Shown: positions 8,325 to 15,846 of the stretch, in pieces
Position numbering within the stretch: position 1 is the first letter of the stretch
Layout: the number at the start of each line of letters is the position of its first letter
Assembly: GCA_002162875.1 (NCBI GenBank)
Contig: MABA01000017.1
Coordinates: forward strand, 62,001 to 126,000
Length of the DNA stretch: 64,000 nucleotides
Direction of reading: 5' to 3'
Source: Rhodobacterales bacterium 52_120_T64
GTDB lineage: Bacteria > Pseudomonadota > Alphaproteobacteria > Rhodobacterales > Rhodobacteraceae
Made by a program: the position numbers and the translations under genes
The notes under the pieces: generated by a model
Told to the model about the DNA's origin: nothing
What the model saw: only the letters and a program-made list of their open reading frames with translations
Database searches by the model: none

Positions 8325-9239
8325 TCAAATACTCCCAATTCGTTTGTTAAACCTTACGCGATACATGATGCGGCGGCTATGGTTTCCGATTTCGGATGGA
8401 TCAAAGGCGGTGCGGTTATGAAGTGCGTTGTTGTTGAAGACCCCTTGTCCGGGTTTTAGCTTGGCCTCCAACATCAGTGGATCTCCTGCAGTCAGCAAGT
8501 TTTGCATAAAGGCCACGGCTTCGCGCGCTGTCGGGTCATCCCGCCACTCTATGGAGCGGGTTCGTGCTGTGTAACGCATTATTAAGTCATCCCCTTCCAC
8601 ATGAAACACTGGCCCGATGGAGGCGGGACGCAACGTGCCGTCTTCTTCATGTGTTTCGGGGATGGTCATTGCCTGCGGATGCATCAACGCAGCAATATAG
8701 TCAGGGCTTTTGTCGCGCAGGCGGATGTAGGCGATGTCATTGTCCAGCAGCTGATTAACGCCCCCCGTCATTGCATCCTGCACACAATGTAGGACGAATC
8801 CTCGGATCGTGTTGTTTGGCGCGTTATAATATCCGTCTGTGTGCCAATTCAGCGCCTTGCGCGAATAAGGAATGAAACCGCGTTGACTTGGGCGATTGGA
8901 TACGGTCAACGCAACGATGGCCGCCTCACCCTTTGATCGATGCCCCTCAGGGTCGCCCATACCCAGCCGTTCAGCCATCGCCCGCAAATTTTCGCGCAGT
9001 ATCGAGTCATCAGATTCTGGTGGTGTCGAATAGAGGGCGATATTGGTGTTACGGCAGCGAGACAAAATCTCTTCTACTTCCGATTCGCGCATGTTCATGG
9101 GGTCCGAGATCTGGACAAAGCCTGACGTAAGACCACGTTTTCCCGCTAACAGTTTTTCTTCCCGCCATTTTGCATATTCTTCGTCGTTGCCTAACACGAA
9201 GTGGGAATTTCCAGCAATTCCAGTAAGTTTTTCCATCAT
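8325..9239 (-). CDS. TauD/TfdA-family Fe(II)/2-oxoglutarate-dependent dioxygenase
   Basis: A soluble protein of about 304 residues with the TauD/TfdA fold. The metal-binding facial triad is visible as His133 and Asp135 in NWHTDG and the distal His274 in HNRTAF, followed by arginines (SRRIMYRVRF) suited to bind 2-oxoglutarate. Such enzymes hydroxylate taurine, sulfonates, sulfate esters, betaines and other compounds; the substrate here cannot be read from the sequence. I start at the double ATG at 9239/9236 (AAAAGG upstream). An open frame continues to 9428, but that part covers the dsr promoter region and does not resemble the family. It heads the operon with two unknown small genes and cysG, divergent from dsrA. 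Confidence 0.82.
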   Translation of the reverse strand: MMEKLTGIAGNSHFVLGNDEEYAKWREEKLLAGKRGLTSGFVQISDPMNMRESEVEEILSRCRNTNIALYSTPPESDDSILRENLRAMAERLGMGDPEGHRSKGEAAIVALTVSNRPSQRGFIPYSRKALNWHTDGYYNAPNNTIRGFVLHCVQDAMTGGVNQLLDNDIAYIRLRDKSPDYIAALMHPQAMTIPETHEEDGTLRPASIGPVFHVEGDDLIMRYTARTRSIEWRDDPTAREAVAFMQNLLTAGDPLMLEAKLKPGQGVFNNNALHNRTAFDPSEIGNHSRRIMYRVRFNKRIGSI

Positions 9240-9470
9240 ACCTTTTCCGAGTAATACTGTCGGGTTTAACAGAATGTTAGCCGAACTGCCCCTTCGACGT
9301 AACTCTATTACTCTCTGCCCATGTTTTTCTTTACATTCGATTATCGGTATATATAAATGTACAGAGAAACATTGCAAATATTTAATGCTTTGCGGAGGAA
9401 TTAACGACCCACGGACGCAAACGTTCACGCTGGTCTGAAGCTAGATTGGGCTTTCAATGGAGGATATGAG
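9240..9470. promoter_or_regulatory. Divergent promoter region between the TauD-like operon and dsrA
   Basis: This 231-bp non-coding interval must hold the start signals of both the rDsr operon and the cysG operon. It is AT-rich around 9340-9385. The dsrA ribosome-binding site (TGGAGGA) lies just before the ATG at 9471. I could not identify -35/-10 boxes with confidence, and I see no perfect palindrome like those near the ArsR-type regulator. A loose half-match to an ATTC-N8-GAAT arrangement occurs near 9336. Confidence 0.45.
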
Positions 9471-10763
9471 ATGAAAGACGCTAACGAGGAAAAAGTTAAT
9501 CCGCAGCACGAGACCCCGATGTTGGATCAACTTGAAGGCGGCAAATGGCCGAGCTTTGTTACGGGCATCAAGCGCCTGCGCGACACAAAAGATGCTCAGT
9601 ATGCTCCTATGATGAACGATCTCTTGGGTCAGCTAAATCATAGTTATGAAGAACGCCTTGGTTTCTGGAAAGGCGGCACTCTTTCCGTTTTTGGGTATGG
9701 TGGTGGTATCATCCCACGTTTCTCGGAAGTTGCCGGTGACTATCCGGCGTCTAAAGAATTTCACACTCTGCGGGTTATGCCGCCAGCGGGTTTTCACTAT
9801 ACAACAGACATCCTGCGCAAACTTTGTGACGTTTGGGAAGAGCATGGTTCCGGCCTTATTGCTTTCCACGGTCAGTCCGGCGACATCATGTTTCAGGGTT
9901 GCACTTCCGAAAATGCACAACCTGCGTTTGACGCGTTCAACGAACTAGGTTTCGATCTTGGTGGTGCTGGTCCGGCACTTCGTACGGCGATGTCCTGCGT
10001 TGGCCATGCGCGTTGCGAGCAATCATGCTTTGATGGCGTAAAAGCGCACCGCGGGATTATCAACCGTTTGTTGGATGAAATGCATCGTCCGGCGATGCCA
10101 TATAAGTTCAAATTCAAATTCTCAGGTTGCGGTAATGACTGCGTGAACGCGATCCACCGCGCCGATTTTGCTGTAATCGGCACATGGCGCGACGACATCG
10201 TTATCAAGCAAGATATGGTTAAAGAGCACATCAAGGAAAAAGGTCGTAAATATACAATAGATACCGTTGTTACCATGTGCCCAACACGAGCCATCTCGCT
10301 TAACGACGATGATACAATGGAAATCGACAACAGATCGTGCGTTCGCTGCATGCATTGCATCAACGTAATGACCAAGGCGCTTAGTCCGGGTAATGATCGC
10401 GGCGCATCCATCATGATTGGCGGTAAGCGCTCCCTGAAAGTTGGCGACTTGATGGGCACAATGATTATTCCCTTCATGAAGCTGGAAACCGACGAAGATT
10501 TCGAGAAGCTCGAAGATTTTGCGGAAGAGGTAATGGAGTTTTTTGCTGACAACGCACTAGAGCATGAGCGTATCGGTGAATGTATCGACCGTATCGGCGT
10601 TCCTGCGTTCCTTGACGCGATGGATATTGTGGCCGATCCGAACATGGTTAACCACCCGACAACTTCCAGTTATGTGCGGACCGATGATTTCGATGTCGAA
10701 GCTGCCAAGTACTTTGAAAAGAAAGCGCTGGACGCCGGCATGACGGTGGCTGCCGACGATTAA
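9471..10763 (+). CDS. dsrA: Reverse dissimilatory sulfite reductase, alpha subunit
   Basis: This 430-residue subunit of the cytoplasmic DsrAB siroheme enzyme oxidises DsrC-bound sulfur to sulfite when working in reverse. Cysteines 176, 182, 220 and 224 (SCVGHARC and SGCGNDC) form the siroheme-[4Fe-4S] binding pattern. A ferredoxin domain is inserted between sulfite-reductase repeats, with Cys270 (TMCPTRA) and Cys290/293/296 (SCVRCMHC) binding a second [4Fe-4S] cluster. Length and order match dissimilatory rather than assimilatory (CysI) enzymes. It heads a single-strand cluster dsrABEFHCMKLJOP-N. The oxidative direction is inferred from the accompanying dsrEFH and dsrL genes, which sulfate reducers generally lack in this combination. 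Confidence 0.97.
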   Translation: MKDANEEKVNPQHETPMLDQLEGGKWPSFVTGIKRLRDTKDAQYAPMMNDLLGQLNHSYEERLGFWKGGTLSVFGYGGGIIPRFSEVAGDYPASKEFHTLRVMPPAGFHYTTDILRKLCDVWEEHGSGLIAFHGQSGDIMFQGCTSENAQPAFDAFNELGFDLGGAGPALRTAMSCVGHARCEQSCFDGVKAHRGIINRLLDEMHRPAMPYKFKFKFSGCGNDCVNAIHRADFAVIGTWRDDIVIKQDMVKEHIKEKGRKYTIDTVVTMCPTRAISLNDDDTMEIDNRSCVRCMHCINVMTKALSPGNDRGASIMIGGKRSLKVGDLMGTMIIPFMKLETDEDFEKLEDFAEEVMEFFADNALEHERIGECIDRIGVPAFLDAMDIVADPNMVNHPTTSSYVRTDDFDVEAAKYFEKKALDAGMTVAADD

Positions 10764-10825
10764 GTCGGAAGCGAGCCCCAATTTGATTTATTTTCCTGCC
10801 CGATTGCAGGAGTGGAGGAATAAAA

Positions 10826-11908
10826 ATGAACGAAATGAGAGTAAAGCCACGCACTCCGAACGAGGTCGGTGTACCTGACCCTTTCCAGTACATGCATCCG
10901 ACAAGTATCGAAAATTATGGCAACTGGGATTGGCACGAACGCCTGAAACCGGGTGTTTTGCATCACGTTTCCAAGTCCGGTGATGATCTATTTACCGTAC
11001 GCGCAGGTACACAGCGCCAGATGGACGTATACACAGTCCGTAAACTTTGTGACATCGGTGACGAGTTCGCCGATGGTCACGTTCGTTTCACGACGCGTTC
11101 GAATATCGAGTATATGGTTTCCGATCACGCTAAAGTTCAGCCGTTGGTCGATGCCTTGACCGAAGCCGGTTTCCCGGTTGGCGGCACTGGTGGTTCGGTT
11201 TCCATGATTTCACACACACAGGGCTGGCTGCATTGCGATATTCCGGGCACGGACGCCTCCGGTGTTGTGAAAGGTCTTATGGACGACCTGCACAAAGACT
11301 TCATCACCGAATTAATGCCAAACCGTGTTCGCATCACGACCTCTTGTTGTCAGATCAACTGCGGCGGTCAAGGTGATATTGCGATCAACGTTCAGTACAC
11401 CAAACCACCAAAAATCAACCACGATCTTGTTGGTAACGTATGTGAACGTCCAGCAGTTGTTGCCCGTTGTCCGGTTGCGGCCATCCGCCCTGCCATGGTT
11501 AACGGCAAGCCTTCGCTAGAAATCGACGAGAAGAAATGTGTATGTTGTGGCGCGTGTTACCCTCCATGCCCGCCTATGCAGATCAACTCCGCAGAAAGCA
11601 CAAAAATTGCTATCTGGGTTGGCGGTAAGCACTCGAACGCGCGTTCCAAGCCAACCTTCCACAAACTTGCCGTGGCCAACCTTCCAAACAACCCGCCACA
11701 TTGGCCGGAAGTTCGTGAAGTGGTTCGCAAGATTCTGGACGCCTACAAAACCGATGCGAAGCATTGGGAGCGTGTAGGTGAATGGATCGAACGTATCGGC
11801 TGGGCTCGTTTCTTCGAAATGACCGACCTCGCGTTTACTAAACATCACATCGATACATGGACCGGTTCTCGTAAAACGATGAACGCGTCGGCCCACGTAC
11901 ACTTCTAA
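10826..11908 (+). CDS. dsrB: Reverse dissimilatory sulfite reductase, beta subunit
   Basis: The 360-residue partner of DsrA. Cysteines 137, 174/175 and 179 (LHCDIP, TTSCCQINC) correspond to the siroheme-[4Fe-4S] site. A ferredoxin insert carries Cys206 and Cys215 with the closely packed cluster KKCVCCGACYPPC (Cys238-248). An AGTGGAGGA ribosome-binding site precedes the ATG. The 62-nt gap after dsrA includes a short CCTGC/GCAGG hairpin but no terminator, consistent with co-transcription. DsrA and DsrB form the alpha2beta2 core and interact with DsrC. Confidence 0.97.
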   Translation: MNEMRVKPRTPNEVGVPDPFQYMHPTSIENYGNWDWHERLKPGVLHHVSKSGDDLFTVRAGTQRQMDVYTVRKLCDIGDEFADGHVRFTTRSNIEYMVSDHAKVQPLVDALTEAGFPVGGTGGSVSMISHTQGWLHCDIPGTDASGVVKGLMDDLHKDFITELMPNRVRITTSCCQINCGGQGDIAINVQYTKPPKINHDLVGNVCERPAVVARCPVAAIRPAMVNGKPSLEIDEKKCVCCGACYPPCPPMQINSAESTKIAIWVGGKHSNARSKPTFHKLAVANLPNNPPHWPEVREVVRKILDAYKTDAKHWERVGEWIERIGWARFFEMTDLAFTKHHIDTWTGSRKTMNASAHVHF

Positions 11909-11921
11909 GGGGTGAATTGAC

Positions 11922-12314
11922 GTGAAATTCGGAATCGTAGTTTCAGAAGGGCCGTATCAGCACCAAGCGTCGGATTCGGCCTATAACTTCGTAAAAGCTG
12001 CATTGGCCAAGGGCCATGAGGTTTCGCGGGTGTTCTTCTATCATGACGGGGTTAACGTAGGCACACGTCTATCGATCCCGCCACAGGATGACCGCCAGAT
12101 TCAAGAGCAGTGGACTGCACTGGGCAAAGAGCATGATCTGGATCTTGTGATCTGTATCGCCGCTGCCCAACGCCGGGGCTTGTTGGATGAAAACGAAGCG
12201 AAACGTCAAGGCAAAGACGCCGATAACATCGCCGAGGGTTTCCGGATTTCCGGCCTCGGCCAGTTGATCGAGATGGGCATTCAAGCCGATCGCACGATCA
12301 CGTTTGGCGACTAG
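11922..12314 (+). CDS. dsrE: Sulfurtransferase complex subunit DsrE
   Basis: A 130-residue cytoplasmic protein of the DsrE/TusD family. Cys78, in DLVICIAAAQRRG, occupies the same position as the persulfide-carrying Cys78 of Allochromatium vinosum DsrE. In the DsrE2F2H2 hexamer it accepts sulfur from TusA and passes it to DsrC. The start is GTG, 13 nt after dsrB, with AAGGGG upstream. Presence of dsrEFH is a marker for sulfur-oxidising rather than sulfate-reducing dsr loci. Confidence 0.97.
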   Translation: MKFGIVVSEGPYQHQASDSAYNFVKAALAKGHEVSRVFFYHDGVNVGTRLSIPPQDDRQIQEQWTALGKEHDLDLVICIAAAQRRGLLDENEAKRQGKDADNIAEGFRISGLGQLIEMGIQADRTITFGD

Positions 12315-12324
12315 GGGGATTGAA

Positions 12325-12735
12325 ATGAGCGAAACAATAAAAAAATTCCTCTATGTGAATCGTAAAGCGCCTTACGGCACGATTTACGCACAAGAAAGTT
12401 TGGAAGTTGTGCTGATTGGCGCGGCTTTTGATCAGGACGTCTCTTTGGCGTTTCTCGATGATGGCGTGTTCCAGTTGACTAAAGGTCAGGACACAAAGGA
12501 AATCGGCCTCAAGAATTTCTCGGCGACGTATCGTGCGCTGGGCGATTACGAGGTTACCAAGCTTTACGTGGAGAAAGAATCTCTCGAAGAGCGCGGCCTG
12601 ACTTTGGACGATCTGCAAAACATCGAATACGAGGACGAAGACGACGACTATGCTGAAAAGTCATCGATCCGTTTGATTTCTCGCGCGGAAATGGCCGAAG
12701 TAATGGCCGATCAAGACGTCGTTCTGAGCTTTTAG
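12325..12735 (+). CDS. dsrF: Sulfurtransferase complex subunit DsrF
   Basis: A 136-residue DsrE/TusC-family subunit, the length I recall for A. vinosum DsrF. It forms the DsrEFH hexamer and, as in the model protein, has no cysteine suited to carry sulfur. The ATG at 12325 follows an AGGGGGA site; an in-frame TTG seven codons earlier overlaps dsrE and is unlikely. A strongly acidic segment (YEDEDDDY) lies near residues 105-112. The gene sits 10 nt after dsrE and 9 nt before dsrH. Confidence 0.95.
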   Translation: MSETIKKFLYVNRKAPYGTIYAQESLEVVLIGAAFDQDVSLAFLDDGVFQLTKGQDTKEIGLKNFSATYRALGDYEVTKLYVEKESLEERGLTLDDLQNIEYEDEDDDYAEKSSIRLISRAEMAEVMADQDVVLSF

Positions 12736-12744
12736 GAGGGAACA

Positions 12745-13053
12745 ATGGGAACTTTACACACAGTTAACAAATCGCCTTTCCAGAACCAGACACTGTTGAG
12801 TTGTCTTGGCCATACACATGAGGGTGACGCAGTTCTGATGATCGAGGATGGCGTTTATGGCGCAGTCACAGGAACAGCCATAAGTGAAGCGCTATCGAAA
12901 ATGGGTTCTGATGTATCCCTATACGTATTGGGCGCAGATCTTGCCGCACGCGGTATCGACGCTGGCCGGATGGCCGAGGGTGTGATTTCGGTAGACTACG
13001 AGGGTTTCGTAGATCTCTCCGCAACCCACGATCGCGTTCAAAACTGGCTTTAA
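12745..13053 (+). CDS. dsrH: Sulfurtransferase complex subunit DsrH
   Basis: A 102-residue DsrH/TusB-family subunit, completing the DsrEFH complex. Its single conserved cysteine is Cys20 (TLLSCLGH), identical in position to A. vinosum DsrH Cys20. A TAGGAGGG ribosome-binding site overlaps the end of dsrF. The family is small and divergent, but the position between dsrF and dsrC leaves little doubt. Confidence 0.95.
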   Translation: MGTLHTVNKSPFQNQTLLSCLGHTHEGDAVLMIEDGVYGAVTGTAISEALSKMGSDVSLYVLGADLAARGIDAGRMAEGVISVDYEGFVDLSATHDRVQNWL

Positions 13054-13110
13054 TAACAACGAAGTATCTCGGGAAAACCGGGGCATAAACAGCAATAGAG
13101 GAATATAAAA

Positions 13111-13443
13111 ATGGCATATGATGTAAATGGCACTACCGTAGAACATGATGAAGAAGGCTACATCACTAACCTAAGTGAATGGTCCAGAGAATTGGCCGAC
13201 ATAATAGCGGCTGCTGAAGAAGTTGAAATGGGCGAAGAGCATTGGGCCGTGGTGAACTTCCTGCGTGATTACTACGAAGAATACCAGATCGCTCCAGCGG
13301 TTCGTGTATTGATCAAGTCGATCAAGAAATCGATGGGCCCTGAGGTTGGAAATAACAAGTACATGTATGAACTGTTCCCTTACGGTCCAGCGAAACAGGC
13401 ATGTAAGATTGCTGGTCTGCCTAAGCCAACTGGCTGCGTATAA
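13111..13443 (+). CDS. dsrC: Sulfur carrier protein DsrC
   Basis: A 110-residue DsrC with the diagnostic flexible C-terminal arm: the penultimate Cys109 (PTGCV) and Cys98 (KQACKIAG), separated by ten residues. Both cysteines are required in true DsrC; TusE and RspA relatives lack one. DsrC receives persulfide sulfur from DsrEFH, presents it to DsrAB for oxidation, and its trisulfide or disulfide forms are handled by DsrL and DsrMKJOP. An AGAGGA site precedes the ATG. About 105 bp separate it from dsrM, containing a weak AT-rich imperfect hairpin (CTGT...ACAG near 13459-13481) that could cause differential expression. Confidence 0.97.
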   Translation: MAYDVNGTTVEHDEEGYITNLSEWSRELADIIAAAEEVEMGEEHWAVVNFLRDYYEEYQIAPAVRVLIKSIKKSMGPEVGNNKYMYELFPYGPAKQACKIAGLPKPTGCV

Positions 13444-13548
13444 ACTGCGGCTAAGGCTCTGTAATATAATAATATGTAACAGGGCGAACTATTACGTGGC
13501 TCGGTATCGATGTCTTCGGTGCCGGACTCGCCAAAGGAAGGAATTGAC

Positions 13549-14271
13549 GTGACGGCTGTGTTGTATGCATTTCTATTCTATCTAGCTACGTTGCTGCTCG
13601 TTGTCGGGACCGGAATGAAGATTAGACGCTACGCAAAAGCCCCTGCACCGTTAAAGATTCCTACCATGCCTGCTCCGCGTTCACAGGGCGGTGTATATTT
13701 CCGTATGTTCCGCGAAGTTGTGTTGTTCGAAAGTCTCTTCAAGTCCAACAAATGGATTTGGCTGTTTGGATATCTATTCCATTTCGGGATGTTGGTCGTA
13801 CTGTTGCGCCACATCCGGTATTTCACATTTGATGTTTGGTGGTGGGTTCAGATCATCCAGCCGTTTGGTGTTTATGCCAGCTTTGCGATGACAATTGGCC
13901 TTGCGGGTCTGTTAGTGCGCCGGATCGTTGTTAACCGCATTCGCTATATCTCTAGCCCTTCGGACTATCTGATGCTGATACTGTTGATGGGAATTACTGG
14001 TAGTGGGATGATGATGAAATTCGTCAATCACACGGACATCATTATGGTCAAAGGTTTCTTCCTTGGACTGATGCGTTTCCAGATTAATGAGCTTCCGATG
14101 AGCCCGGTTTTATTGGTCCACCTTGGTTCGGTTGTGTTCCTGATGATCATCTTTCCGATCTCCAAACTGCTACATGGTCCCGGCATATTCTTTAGCCCCA
14201 CGCGCAACCAGATCGATAACTCGCGTGAAAAACGCCACATCGTTCCTTGGGCCAAGAAACTAGAAGAATAA
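13549..14271 (+). CDS. dsrM: DsrM, membrane cytochrome b subunit of DsrMKJOP
   Basis: A membrane protein of about 240 residues with five or so transmembrane helices and histidines in the helices (FHFGMLVVLLRH, KFVNHTD, LLVHLGSV) able to bind two b hemes, as in the NarI-like family. It exchanges electrons with the quinone pool and with DsrK. GTG at 13549 is chosen because AAGGAAGG precedes it at normal spacing; an earlier in-frame ATG at 13510 has no such site and would add a hydrophilic tail. The gene lies 12 nt before dsrK. Confidence 0.9.
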   Translation: MTAVLYAFLFYLATLLLVVGTGMKIRRYAKAPAPLKIPTMPAPRSQGGVYFRMFREVVLFESLFKSNKWIWLFGYLFHFGMLVVLLRHIRYFTFDVWWWVQIIQPFGVYASFAMTIGLAGLLVRRIVVNRIRYISSPSDYLMLILLMGITGSGMMMKFVNHTDIIMVKGFFLGLMRFQINELPMSPVLLVHLGSVVFLMIIFPISKLLHGPGIFFSPTRNQIDNSREKRHIVPWAKKLEE

Positions 14272-14283
14272 GGAGGGCTGATT

Positions 14284-15846
14284 ATGGCATCGTTAGACAT
14301 AAATGCAGAAGGCGGACCAAAATTTGTGGCTGATCCGCTGGCAGTTCCGCAACTCAAATGTGGCGCCATGGAGGATCTTGAATCCTACGTGGCACATCCA
14401 AAACATAATACTGACCTCGGGTTTCCAGGGGAGTTGATCGATAACTGGCAGGAAGTTGCCATTGCGAAGATTGGTGAGCTGGCCGAGAAGAACCGTGCGT
14501 TTCAGGTATACCTCGATTCATGTGTAAAATGCGGTGCTTGTACGGACAAATGCCACTATTTCCTCGGAACCGGCGATCCGAAAAACATGCCAGTTGCGCG
14601 CCAAGATTTGCTTCGCTCGGTTTATCGTCGTTATTATACATTTGCAGGCAAGTATTTTCCGAAATTGGTTGGCGCACGTGATCTGACGAAAGAGGTATTG
14701 GACGAGTGGTATAACTATTATCACCAGTGCTCGCAGTGCCGCCGCTGCTCGGTTTTTTGCCCTTATGGCATTGATACCGCAGAGATTTCTATGGCTGCGC
14801 GTGATATCATGAATTCTGTTGGCAAGGGTCAGAAGTATTGCAATGAAATTATTGCCAAAGCCTCGACTGTTGGCAACAACCTAGGCCTGAACCCCAAGGC
14901 GCTGCGCGCAACACTTGAGGATCTTGAAGAAGATTTGGAGGACGAAACAGGCCTTTCCGTTCGTATTCCACTGGACGAAACAGGTGCCGATGTTCTGTTG
15001 ATCACTCCGTCGGCTGATTTCTTCGCCGAACCGCATATCGACGGCCTTCTAGGCTATGCGAAAGTGTTTCACGAAGCAGGTGTTAGCTGGACGGTTAGTT
15101 CCTACGCGTCCGAAGCCGCTAACTTCGGTATGTTCATTGGTTCGTACGAAAATATGCGCACACTTAGTTTGCGTATCCGTCAAGCAGCGGAAGATTTGGG
15201 CGTGAAGCGAATTGTTTTTGGGGAATGTGGCCACGCTTGGCGTGTGGCCTACAGCTTCCTCAACACGCTGGCTGGCCCGTTTGATTTCCTCGACCAGAAT
15301 TATCCGATCCCGCAGCATATCATGGAATTCACCCACGACATGATCCAGAAGGGCGAGTTGAACTTTGATAAGTCGAAGAACGACGAGTTCCGCCTGACAT
15401 ATCACGACAGCTGCAACGTTGCGCGTGGCTCGGGCATGGGTGGTTATGAAGGCGGGCAGTTTGACTTACCTCGTGAAGTTCTCAAGGCGTGCTGCAACAA
15501 CTACTTCGATATGGATCGCGACACCATCAAGGAAAGCACTCTGTGCTGCGGTGGCGGCGGGGGGCTGCTGACGGACGAACTAATGGATTTACGAACCAAA
15601 GGTGCCAGCCCACGTATGACCGCCATGAAACAGGTAACCGAGGACCACGGAGTCACGCATATGGCCGCGATCTGTGCCATCTGCAAAACCCAGTTCTCGA
15701 AAGTAATGCCGAAATTTGGCTACGAGATGGATTCGATCCTGTCGGTTCACCAGCTCGTAGGAAATGCCCTGATTTTGACAGGGCAAGAAATTGAAGAAGA
15801 CCCCGCGCCCGAACGGGATGGAGTCGCAACGGAGGTAAACTCATGA
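14284..15846 (+). CDS. dsrK: DsrK, heterodisulfide reductase-like iron-sulfur subunit
   Basis: A 520-residue cytoplasmic subunit of DsrMKJOP. Two ferredoxin motifs, CVKCGACTDKC (about residue 79) and CSQCRRCSVFC (about residue 149), are followed by cysteine-rich CCG domains (HDSCNVAR, LCCGGGGG, CAICK) resembling the catalytic cluster site of HdrD. It is the likely site for reaction with the DsrC disulfide/trisulfide. An AAGGAGGG ribosome-binding site is present, and the stop codon overlaps the start of dsrL (ATGA). Confidence 0.96.
   Translation: MASLDINAEGGPKFVADPLAVPQLKCGAMEDLESYVAHPKHNTDLGFPGELIDNWQEVAIAKIGELAEKNRAFQVYLDSCVKCGACTDKCHYFLGTGDPKNMPVARQDLLRSVYRRYYTFAGKYFPKLVGARDLTKEVLDEWYNYYHQCSQCRRCSVFCPYGIDTAEISMAARDIMNSVGKGQKYCNEIIAKASTVGNNLGLNPKALRATLEDLEEDLEDETGLSVRIPLDETGADVLLITPSADFFAEPHIDGLLGYAKVFHEAGVSWTVSSYASEAANFGMFIGSYENMRTLSLRIRQAAEDLGVKRIVFGECGHAWRVAYSFLNTLAGPFDFLDQNYPIPQHIMEFTHDMIQKGELNFDKSKNDEFRLTYHDSCNVARGSGMGGYEGGQFDLPREVLKACCNNYFDMDRDTIKESTLCCGGGGGLLTDELMDLRTKGASPRMTAMKQVTEDHGVTHMAAICAICKTQFSKVMPKFGYEMDSILSVHQLVGNALILTGQEIEEDPAPERDGVATEVNS

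Noticed and set aside
9240-9428. Upstream extension of the TauD-like frame by 63 codons
   Set aside because: It runs through the AT-rich divergent promoter region, does not resemble the family, and the double ATG at 9239/9236 has a ribosome-binding sequence.
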